Source: Corynebacterium aquatimens (GTDB taxonomy: Bacteria > Actinomycetota > Actinomycetes > Mycobacteriales > Mycobacteriaceae). Taken from it: a stretch of DNA of 64,000 bases. The notes beneath the pieces are model-generated. The model did no database searches, had not been told where the DNA came from, and saw only the letters and a program-made list of their open reading frames with translations. Where the stretch lies: positions 2,232,001-2,296,000 of the forward strand of contig NZ_CP046980.1 of the NCBI RefSeq assembly GCF_030408395.1. The letters are read 5' to 3'. Below, in pieces: positions 44,557 to 53,868 of this stretch. The position numbers and the translations under genes were made by a program. Every line of letters starts with the position of its first letter. Positions within the stretch are counted from its first letter, which is position 1.

Positions 44557-47500
44557 ATGGCCAAGCGTTTCCCGATCCGTACCGCTATTGCAGGTCTTAC
44601 TGCGCTGGCGGTTATTGCCCCCGTCGTCACGCCTGCGAATACCACGATCCTGTCTGCAGCAGTGGCGCAGGCGCAGCAGGCGCCGACCGTCGCCCTCGAG
44701 GGCCCGAATGTCCTCGCATATTTGAATACCGGTGCGTTTGCGAATGGGAAGTTCACCGCGACCGTCCCTGGCGCTACCAGCGGAACGGTGGTCTTCTACC
44801 TGGACAACAAGGAGGTCGAGCGCGCGAACGTTGACAACAGCGGAAAGGCCGAGGCCACGTTCGGACCGAAGTCCTTTGGTCAGCACACCGTGACTGCGCG
44901 ATACGTTGTGAACATTGACAACGTTGACTACAACCCGTACGTCGACGGGACGAAAAACTTTGACACGCCCCTGCCGCAAAAGGTGCAGATGAACGATGCC
45001 GGACTCGACGGCACGAATGGGCAGACCCAGGATCTGGACACCTACTCCAACTTCGGCATCACCAAGGGCAGGGTCGCGGAGGATGAGGTTGCGAACGTGC
45101 AGACGCACTCCACGAGCAACCCACTGGCCCTCAATCCCGGTGATGAGTACACCATCCGCGGGCGTATGACGGTCGCGCAAGGACCGTCGACTGGTACGAA
45201 CTTTGGCCGCTACTACGAATACGGATTCAATCCGCCGGTTGGTTCCACCTACATTGACGGCACTGCCAAAAAGTACAACCAGGATGGCATTGGCTGGGAC
45301 TACAACCGCGCCGTGTTCTCCGTGGGAACGGAAGATGGAGTCGACCAGCAGATCAAGAAGGACAGCGACGGCGGCTCGACTGTCAACCCCCGCATTTACC
45401 CTGTGTGGGGCCAGACGTTCCAGGACGGCAAGTTCCCGAAGATCAACCAGGGTTACGTCGGCCTACAAACTAATCCCAAGGGGCTCGGGGACACTACCGG
45501 CTACCGTTACGACGCTGCGAAGGGTTACCCCTACGACCTACACGCCTCGTTTGTCGCTCCTGACACCCCGGGTGTCCACATCCCGCAATACGCATCCTTC
45601 AAGTACAGGAACAACCTGCACGTTCTTGAACCAATGTATGCCGCAGCATTCAAGATTGAGAAGCCGGAGTTGCCGCCGCGCAGGGACCTGCCCGCAGCTG
45701 TGGTGACGCTGGACGCGCCGGCGAGCGCGTTCGTGGGTGAGACGGTCCAGCTCAAAGTCACGGCAGATGCCAAGGGCACGGTGCAGCTTTACGACGGCAC
45801 CACGAAGCTGGGCGATCCGATCCCAGTCGAGGCAAACACCGAGGTGAACAGGGACTACAGCCCGGGTTCGACGGGAACCAAGAATGTTAGGGCGGTGTTT
45901 GCGCCAGCTTCGGGCGTCGCTAAGCGTGGCTCTGAAACATCCCGCACGATCGACGTGAAGGCGGCGAAGGCGACCACCCTGTCGCTCACCGCACCGCAGA
46001 ACGCGAAGGCTGGACGCCACACGATCACCGCGACCGTTGCAGAAAAGGTGGCTGGCAAGGTCGAGTTCTTCAACGGTGACACCAAGCTCGGCGAAGGCAA
46101 CGTCAACACGACCGACGGCACGGCAACGTGGACCGGCGAATTCGCTGAAGGAACGCACAACCTACGCGCAAAGTTCACCCCCTCCGCCCCGGGGTACACA
46201 GGCTCCGAGGCAACGCACTCGTTTGCGGTGGGATCCACGGAAAAGACCGACACTTCAGTTGAAATCGTTGTGTCGAAGAACCCTGCTACCGCTGGCGAGC
46301 AGATGGACGTGACCGTCAACGTCACCCCAAACGTGCCCGGCAAGGTGATCTTGAGCAACTCGAAGGGACGTCGCGTTGAGCTGACCGTCGATGGCGGCAA
46401 AGTCAGCCAGAAGTACACCCCGGAAGCCCCTGGTGAGATCACCATTTCCGCGGAGTTCGTGCCCAGCGTGGACACGCATAACGCCAGCGCATCCAACATG
46501 AAGCTGACTGTTAACGCGGCGCCTGTGAGCATCAAGGTTGAAGAGAACCAGACGTTCCAAACCGGCAAGCCCGGCACCCTGACCGCGACTATTTCCCCGT
46601 CGCGCGCCGAGGGCACCATGACCTTCTTCCACAACGGACGCCAGCTGGGTGACCCGGTTTCGGTTACGCAGGGCAGGGCAACCCTGTACAACGCCGTGTT
46701 CAACAGCACCGACAACCCGACCGTGGAGGCCGTGTTTACCCCGGCCCCGGGTTCCGTGTGGGCGGAGAACAAGAGCGAGGGCGCCGTGACCATCAACCAG
46801 GCGCCGGCGCAGGATACCAAGCTGACGCTTACCGCCACCCAAGGCAAGAAGGAAGGAGAAACCGTCACCCTCACCGCCACCGTCAGCCCCAAGTCGGCGA
46901 CCGGTAGCGTGAAGTTCTACATGGGGACGGAAAGCTCCGGCGCCGCCAAGGTCGACCCAGCCACCGGCCAGGCAACCATCAGCGGCACGCGCCCCGCTGG
47001 CACGTACTCCGTGCGCGCAGAGTTCACACCGGACAACCCGCTGGTGTACAGGTCCTCAGAAGCCACCACTACCGTTTCCGTGGGTTCGGCTGATAAGTCC
47101 ACCCCTGAAGTTATTGTGACGGCGAACCCGGCGAAAACCCGCGCCGGCCAACAAGTGCAGCTCAGCGCCACGATGAACCCGGCCAGCGTTTCTGGATCCA
47201 TCGTGTTCTACGCAGACGGCGACAAGGTTGGTGAGGCTGAGCTTCTGCGCGGCGCCACCAAGGTTAACTACACCCCGCAGACCGCGGGTGCCAAGGCGAT
47301 CACCGCTGAGTTCGTCCCCGACGCAAGCAGCGAAAGCGCCTACAACCGCGGCTACGGTGACACAACCTTGGACGTTGAGGGCGCGGGCGTCAGGGTCACA
47401 ATGCCGACTGCGACCATCAAGACCCGTGAGAAGAAAACCTTCTACGCCGATGTCCGACCGTCAAGCACTATCGACGGAACGCCAGCCGACGTCCGCGGCA

Positions 47501-49680
47501 CCGTCACGTTCAGTGAGAACGGTGTCCAGTTGGGCGAGCCCGTCAACGTTATAAACGGTAGGGCCGCATTTGAAATCATCGGCGAGAAGGTTGGCGAGCG
47601 TGAGATCGTAGCCACCTTCACCCCGAATGCAAATACTAAGTGGTCCCCCGCCAACGCCACCGGCAAGATCACCGTGGAAGCCGCCCCTGCGGAAAGGACC
47701 CGCGCTGGTCTCGATGCAAGCCCGTCCGAAGCGCCGGCCGGTGAGAACGTCACCTTTACCGCATCCGTTTCCCCATACGACAGGAACTCGACCGAGACCA
47801 TTCAGGGTACCTTCGACTTCTACGACGGCACCACCAAGCTCAACGAGAACCCCGTGGACGTGGATGTCCAAACGGGCACGGCCGTCTTCACCACCTCTTT
47901 CGCGCCAGGCAGCCGAAAGATCAAGGCCGTGTTCACGGCAGATGACCCCAACCGCTGGGCCAGCTCCGAGGCGGATAAGTCAATCACCGTCACCGGCGAA
48001 GACAACATGGCTACCTCCGTCCGCATCACGGCACCGCGCGATGCGTTCACCAACGAGCCAGTCACCATCAAGGCTTCCGCTTCCCCGAGCAACCTGCCGG
48101 GCAAGATCAGCTTCCTCTACCGCGGCGTGCAGATCGCGGAGAAGACCGTAGATGCAGACGGCAACGCAACCATCGAGTACGCCTTCCCGGAGGCCGGTAC
48201 GCACCAGATCAGCGCCATCTTCACCCCGTCGAAGGCCGGTGCTTACGGTCCGTCCCGCGAGGAAAAGTCGCGCCCGATCACGGTCAAGGACCGCGAGGCG
48301 GCTACCACTGAGCTGACCTTCACCCCGCCGCGCTCGGCAGTCATCAACAAGGACGTCAAGCTTTCCGCATCCGTCACCCCGGATAATGCACAAGGCACCG
48401 TGGTCTTCTACGACGGCGACACCGAAATCGGCCGCGCCGACACCGACGGCGGCACCGCTACCATTACTCACAGCTTCGACCGACTCGGGGAGCACCCGTT
48501 GCGGGCGGTGTTCACTTCCGTCGATAAGCAGCGTGCGACAGACGCCGAAGCAACCGCAACGTACCCGCTGACCGTGATCAACGAGGGCGAAACCTTCGGC
48601 GTGGAGACCGCCATCTCCCTGAGTGCGCCCGCCAGCGTTGAGGCCGGCAAGCTCGTGCCGATTGACATCCGAGTCGCGCCGAACGACGCGAAAGGCACCG
48701 TCGAGCTTTTCGACGGCGACCGCTCCCTGGGCACCGTCCGCGTCTCCATGGGCCGGGCGAAGAAGCCGATCTCCCTGCTGGCCGGCTCGCACACCATCCG
48801 CGCCGTGTTCACGCCTGACGACGAGCAATTCTCCACCGCCGAGGCGACACGCACCATCACCGCAACCGGCAACGGCGGCGCGCAAACGAACTACAACGAG
48901 CCGTACATGACCCTCGACGTCCCGCAAGACGTGCGCGGCGGCGACGACATCACCGTCACCGCAGTCTTTGAACGCGCCGACATCGCGGGCCGCGTCGAGT
49001 TCTACAACGGCAACCAGCAGCTCGGCGCCGCGACCGTAGAAAACGGCAAGGCCAGCCAGGAAGTCCGCCTGCCGGAGGGCACCCACAACCTGCGCGCCGT
49101 GTTCACCCCGGCCAACCCCAATGCGATGGCCGGCACCGAAGCGACCGTAGCCGTGGCCGTCGGCGCACCGCGCCCGATCACGCCGCAGATCACCGCTACC
49201 GCATCCGCTCCGGCCGCCGACGGCAGCCAGACCGTCACCCTGCGCTCCAAGGTCAAGGCCGGCACCCGCGGCAAGGTGCGCTTCACGCTTCCCGACGGCA
49301 CCCTCATCGGCGAAGCCCCCATCCAAGCCGACGGCACCGCTCGCTGGACCCACACCTTCCCGGAGGCCGGCAAGCACGAAGTAATCGCCACCGTCCTGGA
49401 CGCCGCCGGTAACCCCGCCGGTCCGGAGACCAAGGTCACCGTGAATGCAGGTGGCGGTGCTGGTAACGATGCTGGCGTTGGTGCTGGTGACGGCGACGGC
49501 GACGGCGCTGAGCAGGGCTCCAGCGGCTCCAGCCTGAACAAGACCCGCGAGGAGGTCAACCGCACCTGGAAGATCGTCGGCATCGTCTCCGGCGTCATCC
49601 TCCTGATCGCCGGCCTCCTGGGCTTTGCCAACCACCCGGGCACCAAGGCGTACCTCGCGCAGTTCGGTATCCGGTACTAG
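44557..49680 (+). CDS. Ig-like repeat surface protein with single-helix tail (1707 aa)
   Basis: ATG at 44557 (GAGGAG upstream) begins the family signal peptide (MAKRFPIRTAIAGLTALAVI..., cleavage near residue 42); the frame is open to 44494 but that part is repeat-derived. Order: Ig-like domain (~45-130); shared N-terminal domain (~135-380, with NPPVGSTYIDGTA, FPKINQGYVGLQ, PGVHIPQYASFKY, MYAAAFKI); about thirteen Ig-like domains (~385-1615); a Gly/Asp-rich linker (GAGDGDGDGAEQGSSGSS); one helix (~1673-1692); and the tail HPGTKAYLAQFGIRY. The ending is like those of the genes at 1-1274 and 1954-8433, not the two-helix type. No LPXTG. Likely an envelope-bound fibre; ligand unknown. Confidence 0.9.
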   Translation: MAKRFPIRTAIAGLTALAVIAPVVTPANTTILSAAVAQAQQAPTVALEGPNVLAYLNTGAFANGKFTATVPGATSGTVVFYLDNKEVERANVDNSGKAEATFGPKSFGQHTVTARYVVNIDNVDYNPYVDGTKNFDTPLPQKVQMNDAGLDGTNGQTQDLDTYSNFGITKGRVAEDEVANVQTHSTSNPLALNPGDEYTIRGRMTVAQGPSTGTNFGRYYEYGFNPPVGSTYIDGTAKKYNQDGIGWDYNRAVFSVGTEDGVDQQIKKDSDGGSTVNPRIYPVWGQTFQDGKFPKINQGYVGLQTNPKGLGDTTGYRYDAAKGYPYDLHASFVAPDTPGVHIPQYASFKYRNNLHVLEPMYAAAFKIEKPELPPRRDLPAAVVTLDAPASAFVGETVQLKVTADAKGTVQLYDGTTKLGDPIPVEANTEVNRDYSPGSTGTKNVRAVFAPASGVAKRGSETSRTIDVKAAKATTLSLTAPQNAKAGRHTITATVAEKVAGKVEFFNGDTKLGEGNVNTTDGTATWTGEFAEGTHNLRAKFTPSAPGYTGSEATHSFAVGSTEKTDTSVEIVVSKNPATAGEQMDVTVNVTPNVPGKVILSNSKGRRVELTVDGGKVSQKYTPEAPGEITISAEFVPSVDTHNASASNMKLTVNAAPVSIKVEENQTFQTGKPGTLTATISPSRAEGTMTFFHNGRQLGDPVSVTQGRATLYNAVFNSTDNPTVEAVFTPAPGSVWAENKSEGAVTINQAPAQDTKLTLTATQGKKEGETVTLTATVSPKSATGSVKFYMGTESSGAAKVDPATGQATISGTRPAGTYSVRAEFTPDNPLVYRSSEATTTVSVGSADKSTPEVIVTANPAKTRAGQQVQLSATMNPASVSGSIVFYADGDKVGEAELLRGATKVNYTPQTAGAKAITAEFVPDASSESAYNRGYGDTTLDVEGAGVRVTMPTATIKTREKKTFYADVRPSSTIDGTPADVRGTVTFSENGVQLGEPVNVINGRAAFEIIGEKVGEREIVATFTPNANTKWSPANATGKITVEAAPAERTRAGLDASPSEAPAGENVTFTASVSPYDRNSTETIQGTFDFYDGTTKLNENPVDVDVQTGTAVFTTSFAPGSRKIKAVFTADDPNRWASSEADKSITVTGEDNMATSVRITAPRDAFTNEPVTIKASASPSNLPGKISFLYRGVQIAEKTVDADGNATIEYAFPEAGTHQISAIFTPSKAGAYGPSREEKSRPITVKDREAATTELTFTPPRSAVINKDVKLSASVTPDNAQGTVVFYDGDTEIGRADTDGGTATITHSFDRLGEHPLRAVFTSVDKQRATDAEATATYPLTVINEGETFGVETAISLSAPASVEAGKLVPIDIRVAPNDAKGTVELFDGDRSLGTVRVSMGRAKKPISLLAGSHTIRAVFTPDDEQFSTAEATRTITATGNGGAQTNYNEPYMTLDVPQDVRGGDDITVTAVFERADIAGRVEFYNGNQQLGAATVENGKASQEVRLPEGTHNLRAVFTPANPNAMAGTEATVAVAVGAPRPITPQITATASAPAADGSQTVTLRSKVKAGTRGKVRFTLPDGTLIGEAPIQADGTARWTHTFPEAGKHEVIATVLDAAGNPAGPETKVTVNAGGGAGNDAGVGAGDGDGDGAEQGSSGSSLNKTREEVNRTWKIVGIVSGVILLIAGLLGFANHPGTKAYLAQFGIRY

Positions 49681-49914
49681 GGCCTGAGCAGGGGCGGGCT
49701 GCCCCCCGCCGGCCCCGCCCCGCCCGGCCGCCTGCCCCGGCCCCCGCGCTGGGCGGCCCCGCGTCCCGCCTGCCCCCAGTCGGCCGCCCGCCTTAGCTGC
49801 CCCTGCTGCCTCGGCGGTTTGCTGAATCTCGGCGGTTAGCCGCAGCTTGGCGGCCCCAGCCCGGTTAGCTTCCCTGCTAGCCGGGCTTTCCCATGCATGC
49901 GGGCCCCATTCCGC

Positions 49915-49999
49915 TGAGTGGCCGAACCACTCAAGGAAATTGCCCGGCCGCGACCTGCGGGTTTCCACGTCAACTATCGCTGAGTGGCCGAGCCACTCA
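49915..49999. repeat. Two TGAGTGG-type hairpins
   Basis: TGAGTGG-ccgaa-CCACTCA (49915-49933) and TGAGTGGC-cga-GCCACTCA (49981-49999), both preceded by CGC or CCGC and followed by AGGA or AGAA; clearly related copies. Confidence 0.75.
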
Positions 50000-50275
50000 A
50001 GAACTAGCCCGTCTTCCATCCGCCGATCGAGCCGTTGCGCGCGCTGATCGAGCCGTTGTATTCCCGCAGAATCTCACCTGGGGTTTTGCACCCAAGGGCT
50101 CGATCAAGAATCAAACGTCTCGATCACTCCGACAAATAGCTCGATCGCCATTCACTTCTCAGAAAGCGAGACAGGGGTTGGCAGAAGCGGAGCCAGCGCA
50201 ACGTGTGGGGTGCGGCCGGGCGCAGTGACGGTGCGGGCGGGCCACCTACGCTCCCAATCGAACCAAAAGGTGTCC

Positions 50276-50296
50276 TTCATGTCGAACCGTTCGACA
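50276..50296. repeat. TTCATGTCGAA-type palindrome, solitary copy
   Basis: TTCATGTCGAA with TTCGACA after a short CCG spacer; related to the palindromes in the flanking repeats of the Fic gene. Confidence 0.7.
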
Positions 50297-50316
50297 AGAA
50301 GTGAAAAATCCGACTG

Positions 50317-50392
50317 TTCATGTCGAATTTTTCGAAATTTTCGACATGAAACTCCCGATCTCGGCATTCATGTCGAATGGTTCGACATGAAC
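50317..50392. repeat. Fic-flanking direct repeat, copy A (76 bp)
   Basis: Two palindromes (TTCATGTCGAA...TTCGACATGAA, at 50317-50350 and 50367-50392) joined by a 16-base spacer starting ACTCCC. The same structure recurs at 51693-51769. Confidence 0.85.
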
Positions 50393-50566
50393 AGGTGGCG
50401 GTGCGGGCCGACCTAACGCCAGAGCGAGCGCGTGGAACGGGAGCAGGGACCCCGCGTCGCGTGAGCCGACCCCGCTCGAAGCCGCTCTGCGACTTTCAGG
50501 CCGACCGCGATGTCGGGGCAGGGTCGGCTACATCGAACGGCCAGAGATTGTGGACGGTTGGACCGG

Positions 50567-51667
50567 TTACCTGCGAGTAAGAATCTCCAGGGCGACAGTG
50601 TTTACAAACACCTTGGAACGCCCGGCCTTAGTCTCTTCAAGTACACCCGCGTCCACCAGTTTCGAGAGCCACACGGACGCTGTCTGGCGATGGGCAAGTT
50701 TGGCTTCTTCAAGATCCGAAATTCGGACGTATGGCTTTTCAAATAAGAGATTCCCAAGCTCATGGGCAGCCGAGATGCCCACGCGACGAATCTGGGCCTC
50801 AACATCCGCTTGAGCGGTGCGCAAATCGATGATCATTTCACGCGCATCACGCGCTGACTTTTCGACGGCCGAAACCATGAAGATGATCCAGTTATCCCAC
50901 TCGCCACGCTCCGTGACTCCGGTAAGCAACTCGTAGTACTTGGATTTGTTATCCACTATGAACCCTGACATGTACAACACCGGCAGGTTGAGCACTCTTT
51001 CTTGGAGGAGAAGCAGGATATTCAGGATACGGCCAGTCCGCCCATTACCGTCGTAAAACGGGTGAATAGCTTCGAACTGATAGTGGGCCAGAGCCATGAG
51101 CACGAGCGGATCGAGACCATGCTCTGAGTAGAGGTAACGCTCCCATGCACTGAGGTGCTGTTCAATAATCTGCTTGCCGCTTGGCGGCGTGTATCGCACT
51201 TTCTGTGCGACGGGGTCCCCGATGAATGTTCCCGGCGTGGACCTAATCTGAGCTTGATGTCCTTGAAGCGCTGAACACACCTCAATAGCGAGCTTTTCCG
51301 AAACCGCGTACTTCTGCGTGAGTTCGACGCCACGACGGAGAGCCAAACTGTAGCGCAACGCTTCTTTCGCTGCTGGTGATGGTTCCGCATCAATCTGCCA
51401 GTTCGCACGGAAGAGTTCATCGTTGGTGGTAACGATGTTCTCAATCTCCGTCGAAGCCTGCGCTTCGCGGAGAGGAATCGTCGATGTGATCACATCGGGG
51501 TTTGGGATAAGCTCGCACGCCATGTTCAAAGCAGCCAGTTCGCGAGATGCGTTGACCACCGCTTTAAGCACCCGGGCATTTTCAATCTCACCAGGCGGTG
51601 GAAGCGGCGGTAAATCGTTGTATGGAACCGTAGGGTCGAATGACGGCGTAGGTCCTGAGTGCGCCAT
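50567..51667 (-). CDS. fic: Fic-family AMP-transferase, class II (366 aa)
   Basis: ATG at 51667. The N-terminal Fic_N/DUF4172-like region carries an inhibitory-helix motif S72-TEI-E76-N77 matching the [S/T]xxxE[G/N] rule, which puts it in class II (self-inhibited). The catalytic loop H202-PFYDGNGRTG-R213 is complete. A flap strand with ...KVRYTPPSGKQI (~156-167) binds the target backbone in this family. The C-terminal part (~300-366, RISDLEEAKLAHRQTASVWLSKLV) looks like a winged helix, suggesting DNA binding or autoregulation. Known family activity: transfer of AMP from ATP to hydroxyl groups of proteins. It is a single gene flanked on both sides by 76-77 bp direct repeats and may have arrived as a unit. 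Target unknown. Confidence 0.92.
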   Translation of the reverse strand: MAHSGPTPSFDPTVPYNDLPPLPPPGEIENARVLKAVVNASRELAALNMACELIPNPDVITSTIPLREAQASTEIENIVTTNDELFRANWQIDAEPSPAAKEALRYSLALRRGVELTQKYAVSEKLAIEVCSALQGHQAQIRSTPGTFIGDPVAQKVRYTPPSGKQIIEQHLSAWERYLYSEHGLDPLVLMALAHYQFEAIHPFYDGNGRTGRILNILLLLQERVLNLPVLYMSGFIVDNKSKYYELLTGVTERGEWDNWIIFMVSAVEKSARDAREMIIDLRTAQADVEAQIRRVGISAAHELGNLLFEKPYVRISDLEEAKLAHRQTASVWLSKLVDAGVLEETKAGRSKVFVNTVALEILTRR

Positions 51668-51692
51668 GACTTCACGCTAGCGGCCCACAAAC

Positions 51693-51769
51693 TTCATGTC
51701 GAATTTTTTCGGAATTTTCGACATGAAACTCCCAATTTCGACGTTCATGTCGAATGATTCGACATGAAC
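51693..51769. repeat. Fic-flanking direct repeat, copy B (77 bp)
   Basis: Second copy of the 50317-50392 repeat: two TTCATGTCGAA palindromes (51693-51727 and 51744-51769) joined by ACTCCCAATTTCGACG. It lies 25 bases upstream of the fic start, so it may also act as an operator. GC-rich GCGGGTTAGT near-repeats follow to about 51860. Confidence 0.85.
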
Positions 51770-51959
51770 CGGCTGCGGGGCGGGTTAGTCGCGGGGCGGG
51801 TTAGTGGCGAAATGGAGTTGCGGGCGGGTTGGCTGCGGGGCTAGTGGCGTGGAGTTAGCTGCTGGGGCGGGGGTAGCGTGCCGTAGCGGGAGCCGGGCGA
51901 CGGGAGGGAGCGGGCAGCGGGTTAGCCGCTGCGGCGGCGGGGGTCGCTGCGGCGCGGGG

Positions 51960-52472
51960 CTAGTCGCGGGAGCGGCGGGAGTCGCGGGATTTGCGGGTCC
52001 ACGTCACGACAGCTTTGGAGCGCGGGACGTGCACCAGCTCGCCGCCGCGGCGGGTACCGCGGGCAAGTTCCTGCTGGGTGCTGGCCAGTTCTTGTTCGGT
52101 TCGGCCGAGTTCAAACTTCAGCTTGGCGTTCTCGGCGCGGTACACATCGACTTTGGCGGTGGTGGAGTCGAGTTGGTGCTCCAGATCGTCGATACGCTCG
52201 GTAAGCTCAATGATTGTCTTGATTCCCGCGAGATTGACGCCTTCCTCTTGGCTGAGGCGCTGGATCGTACGCAGGGTGGAGATGTCGCGGCGCGAGTATC
52301 GACGACCGCCGCCACGCGTCCGCGCCGGACTGACGAGGCCCATGCGGTCGTAGGTGCGCAGGGTTTGCGCATGCATGCCGGTGAGCGCGGCCGCGGCGGA
52401 GATGACGAAGAATTCGGGCTCTTCGCGGCTGGGGTTGGGGTTGTGGGGTGTGGAGTCAGTGCGGTCAGACAT
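51960..52472 (-). CDS. hspR: HspR, MerR-family repressor of the dnaK operon (170 aa)
   Basis: ATG at 52472, ten bases after the dnaJ stop, so translationally close. A MerR-type winged helix-turn-helix (~20-90: FFVISAAAALTGMHAQTLRTYD, then RGGGRRYSRRDISTLRTI) is followed by a coiled-coil dimerisation helix (~90-135) and a basic tail (VTWTRKSRDSRRSRD). In actinobacteria HspR binds HAIR boxes upstream of dnaK with DnaK as co-repressor and is released on heat shock. Last gene of the operon. Its presence and position are the normal actinobacterial arrangement. Confidence 0.95.
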   Translation of the reverse strand: MSDRTDSTPHNPNPSREEPEFFVISAAAALTGMHAQTLRTYDRMGLVSPARTRGGGRRYSRRDISTLRTIQRLSQEEGVNLAGIKTIIELTERIDDLEHQLDSTTAKVDVYRAENAKLKFELGRTEQELASTQQELARGTRRGGELVHVPRSKAVVTWTRKSRDSRRSRD

Positions 52473-52482
52473 GACTCACCCC

Positions 52483-53706
52483 TTACTGGGCCCCGGCCCA
52501 CCCCGCGCGGGGGTCGAAGCCGGAGTCCTTCTCCGCCTGGGCGTAGGTGCGCAGCGCGGACGTCGCGGTCGGATCAAGGTTGTCCGGGACCTTGACCTCA
52601 ACGGTAACCAGCAGGTCACCAGGGGTACCGGACTTGCGTGTCACGCCGCGGCCCTTCACGCGCAGGGTGCGGCCGTTGGGAGTGCCGGCGGGGATCTTCA
52701 CCTTCACGGGCTTGTCCAGGGTAGGCACGGTCACGGCGCCACCGAGGGCGAGCTCCGCGTAGGAGACCGGGACGGTCACCTCAAGGTCATCGCCGGAACG
52801 GCTGAACACTTCATCGGGTTCAACCGTGACCACTACGAACAGGTCACCGGCGGGGGTGCCGTTGGGGCCTGCCTCACCTTGACCAGCTAGGCGCACCTTC
52901 TGCCCATCGATGACGCCCGCCGGGATGCGGACGGTGATCGAGCGGGTACGGCGCACGGTGCCGGTGCCGTCGCAGGTGGCACACGGGTCGTCGATAACCG
53001 TGCCCGAACCACCGCACCGCGTACACGGCCGGGACATGCCGAACGCGCCGCGCTGCTCATTGACAAAGCCGGTGCCGTGGCAATCCGGGCAGGTCGACGT
53101 CTTACCGGAGCGCGACCCAGAGCCGTGGCAGTCAGTACACGGGGCCTCACCCGTGAGTTCCACAGGGATCGTCGTGCCCTTGGCAGCCTCACGGAAAGAA
53201 AGCGTTATTTGCGTTTCGACGTCGGCCCCCCGCGTCGGCCGAGCTGACCTGCCGCCAGCACCGCCGCCGCGGTTAAAGAGGCCACCGAAGATGTCACCAA
53301 GACCGCCTTCCGCAGAAAATCCTCCGCCTTGTCCAGCCCCGAAGCCGGATTCCCCGAAGCCGGAGAACCCTGGGTCGAACCCGGCGCCCGCGTCTTCTCC
53401 TGGCGAGCGAAACCCGCCCGGAAACCCGGAACCTCCTCGCCCCCCGAAGCGCATGAAGCCTCCGGAGTTCATCATCGACTTGAATTCGTCATATTCCTTG
53501 CGTTTGGCCTCATCGCCGAGCACCGCATACGCTTCGGAGACACGCTTGAACTTGTCCTCCGCCGCCTGGTTTCCCGGGTTCGAATCCGGGTGGTACTTCC
53601 GAGCCAGCTTGCGGTAGGCCTTTTTAATCTCTGCCGCGTCGGCCTTCTTGGTCACTCCCAGGTCACCGTAGTAGTCCTTGTCGGCCCATTCTTGCTGCAT
53701 AGCCAC
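52483..53706 (-). CDS. dnaJ: DnaJ co-chaperone (about 407 aa)
   Basis: I choose GTG at 53706 because GGAGG lies 8 bases upstream; ATG at 53700 is the alternative. J domain ~8-75 with HPD at 39-41 ([10 protein letters not shown]), a Gly/Phe-rich linker ~85-150 ([23 protein letters not shown]), four zinc-binding CxxCxGxG repeats ~190-255 ([32 protein letters not shown]), then the C-terminal substrate-binding and dimer domains. It stimulates DnaK ATPase and delivers unfolded proteins. Third gene of dnaK-grpE-dnaJ-hspR. 162 bases of GC-rich GGCCGGGGGC near-repeats separate it from grpE and may reduce its expression. Confidence 0.95.
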   Translation of the reverse strand: MAMQQEWADKDYYGDLGVTKKADAAEIKKAYRKLARKYHPDSNPGNQAAEDKFKRVSEAYAVLGDEAKRKEYDEFKSMMNSGGFMRFGGRGGSGFPGGFRSPGEDAGAGFDPGFSGFGESGFGAGQGGGFSAEGGLGDIFGGLFNRGGGAGGRSARPTRGADVETQITLSFREAAKGTTIPVELTGEAPCTDCHGSGSRSGKTSTCPDCHGTGFVNEQRGAFGMSRPCTRCGGSGTVIDDPCATCDGTGTVRRTRSITVRIPAGVIDGQKVRLAGQGEAGPNGTPAGDLFVVVTVEPDEVFSRSGDDLEVTVPVSYAELALGGAVTVPTLDKPVKVKIPAGTPNGRTLRVKGRGVTRKSGTPGDLLVTVEVKVPDNLDPTATSALRTYAQAEKDSGFDPRAGWAGAQ

Positions 53707-53868
53707 GTGCACGTCCTCCTTTCGGTACTGCCACTGCAAATCCGTTGTACTGCTAAATGTCTTTTGTTTAAGTATTCAGTTTTCTAAACGATTACTAATT
53801 CTTGGGCCGCCCGGCGGGGGCCGGCCGGGGGCTGACCGGCCGGGGGCTGGCCGGCCGAGCCGGCGCCC

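Larger units (their letters stand above)
49681..50566. other. 886-bp non-coding zone with several hairpin families
   Basis: No convincing gene. It begins with about 110 bases of G/C runs. Then come two TGAGTGG hairpins (49915-49933 and 49981-49999), five ATCGAG/CTCGAT boxes (50024-50147, including a 22-bp tandem pair GATCGAGCCGTTG at 50024 and 50046), and the TGTCGAA/TTCGACA palindromes (50276-50392). ORFs called here are repeat-derived and have no protein-like character. Confidence 0.7.

Noticed and set aside
1165..49680. LPXTG sorting signals
   Set aside because: I checked the C-termini of all surface proteins and found helix-plus-tail endings without an LPXTG-like pentapeptide or a terminal Arg/Lys sorting tail.
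49847..50228. Short ORFs in the 49.7-50.5 kb zone
   Set aside because: They run through hairpin repeats and have no protein-like composition.
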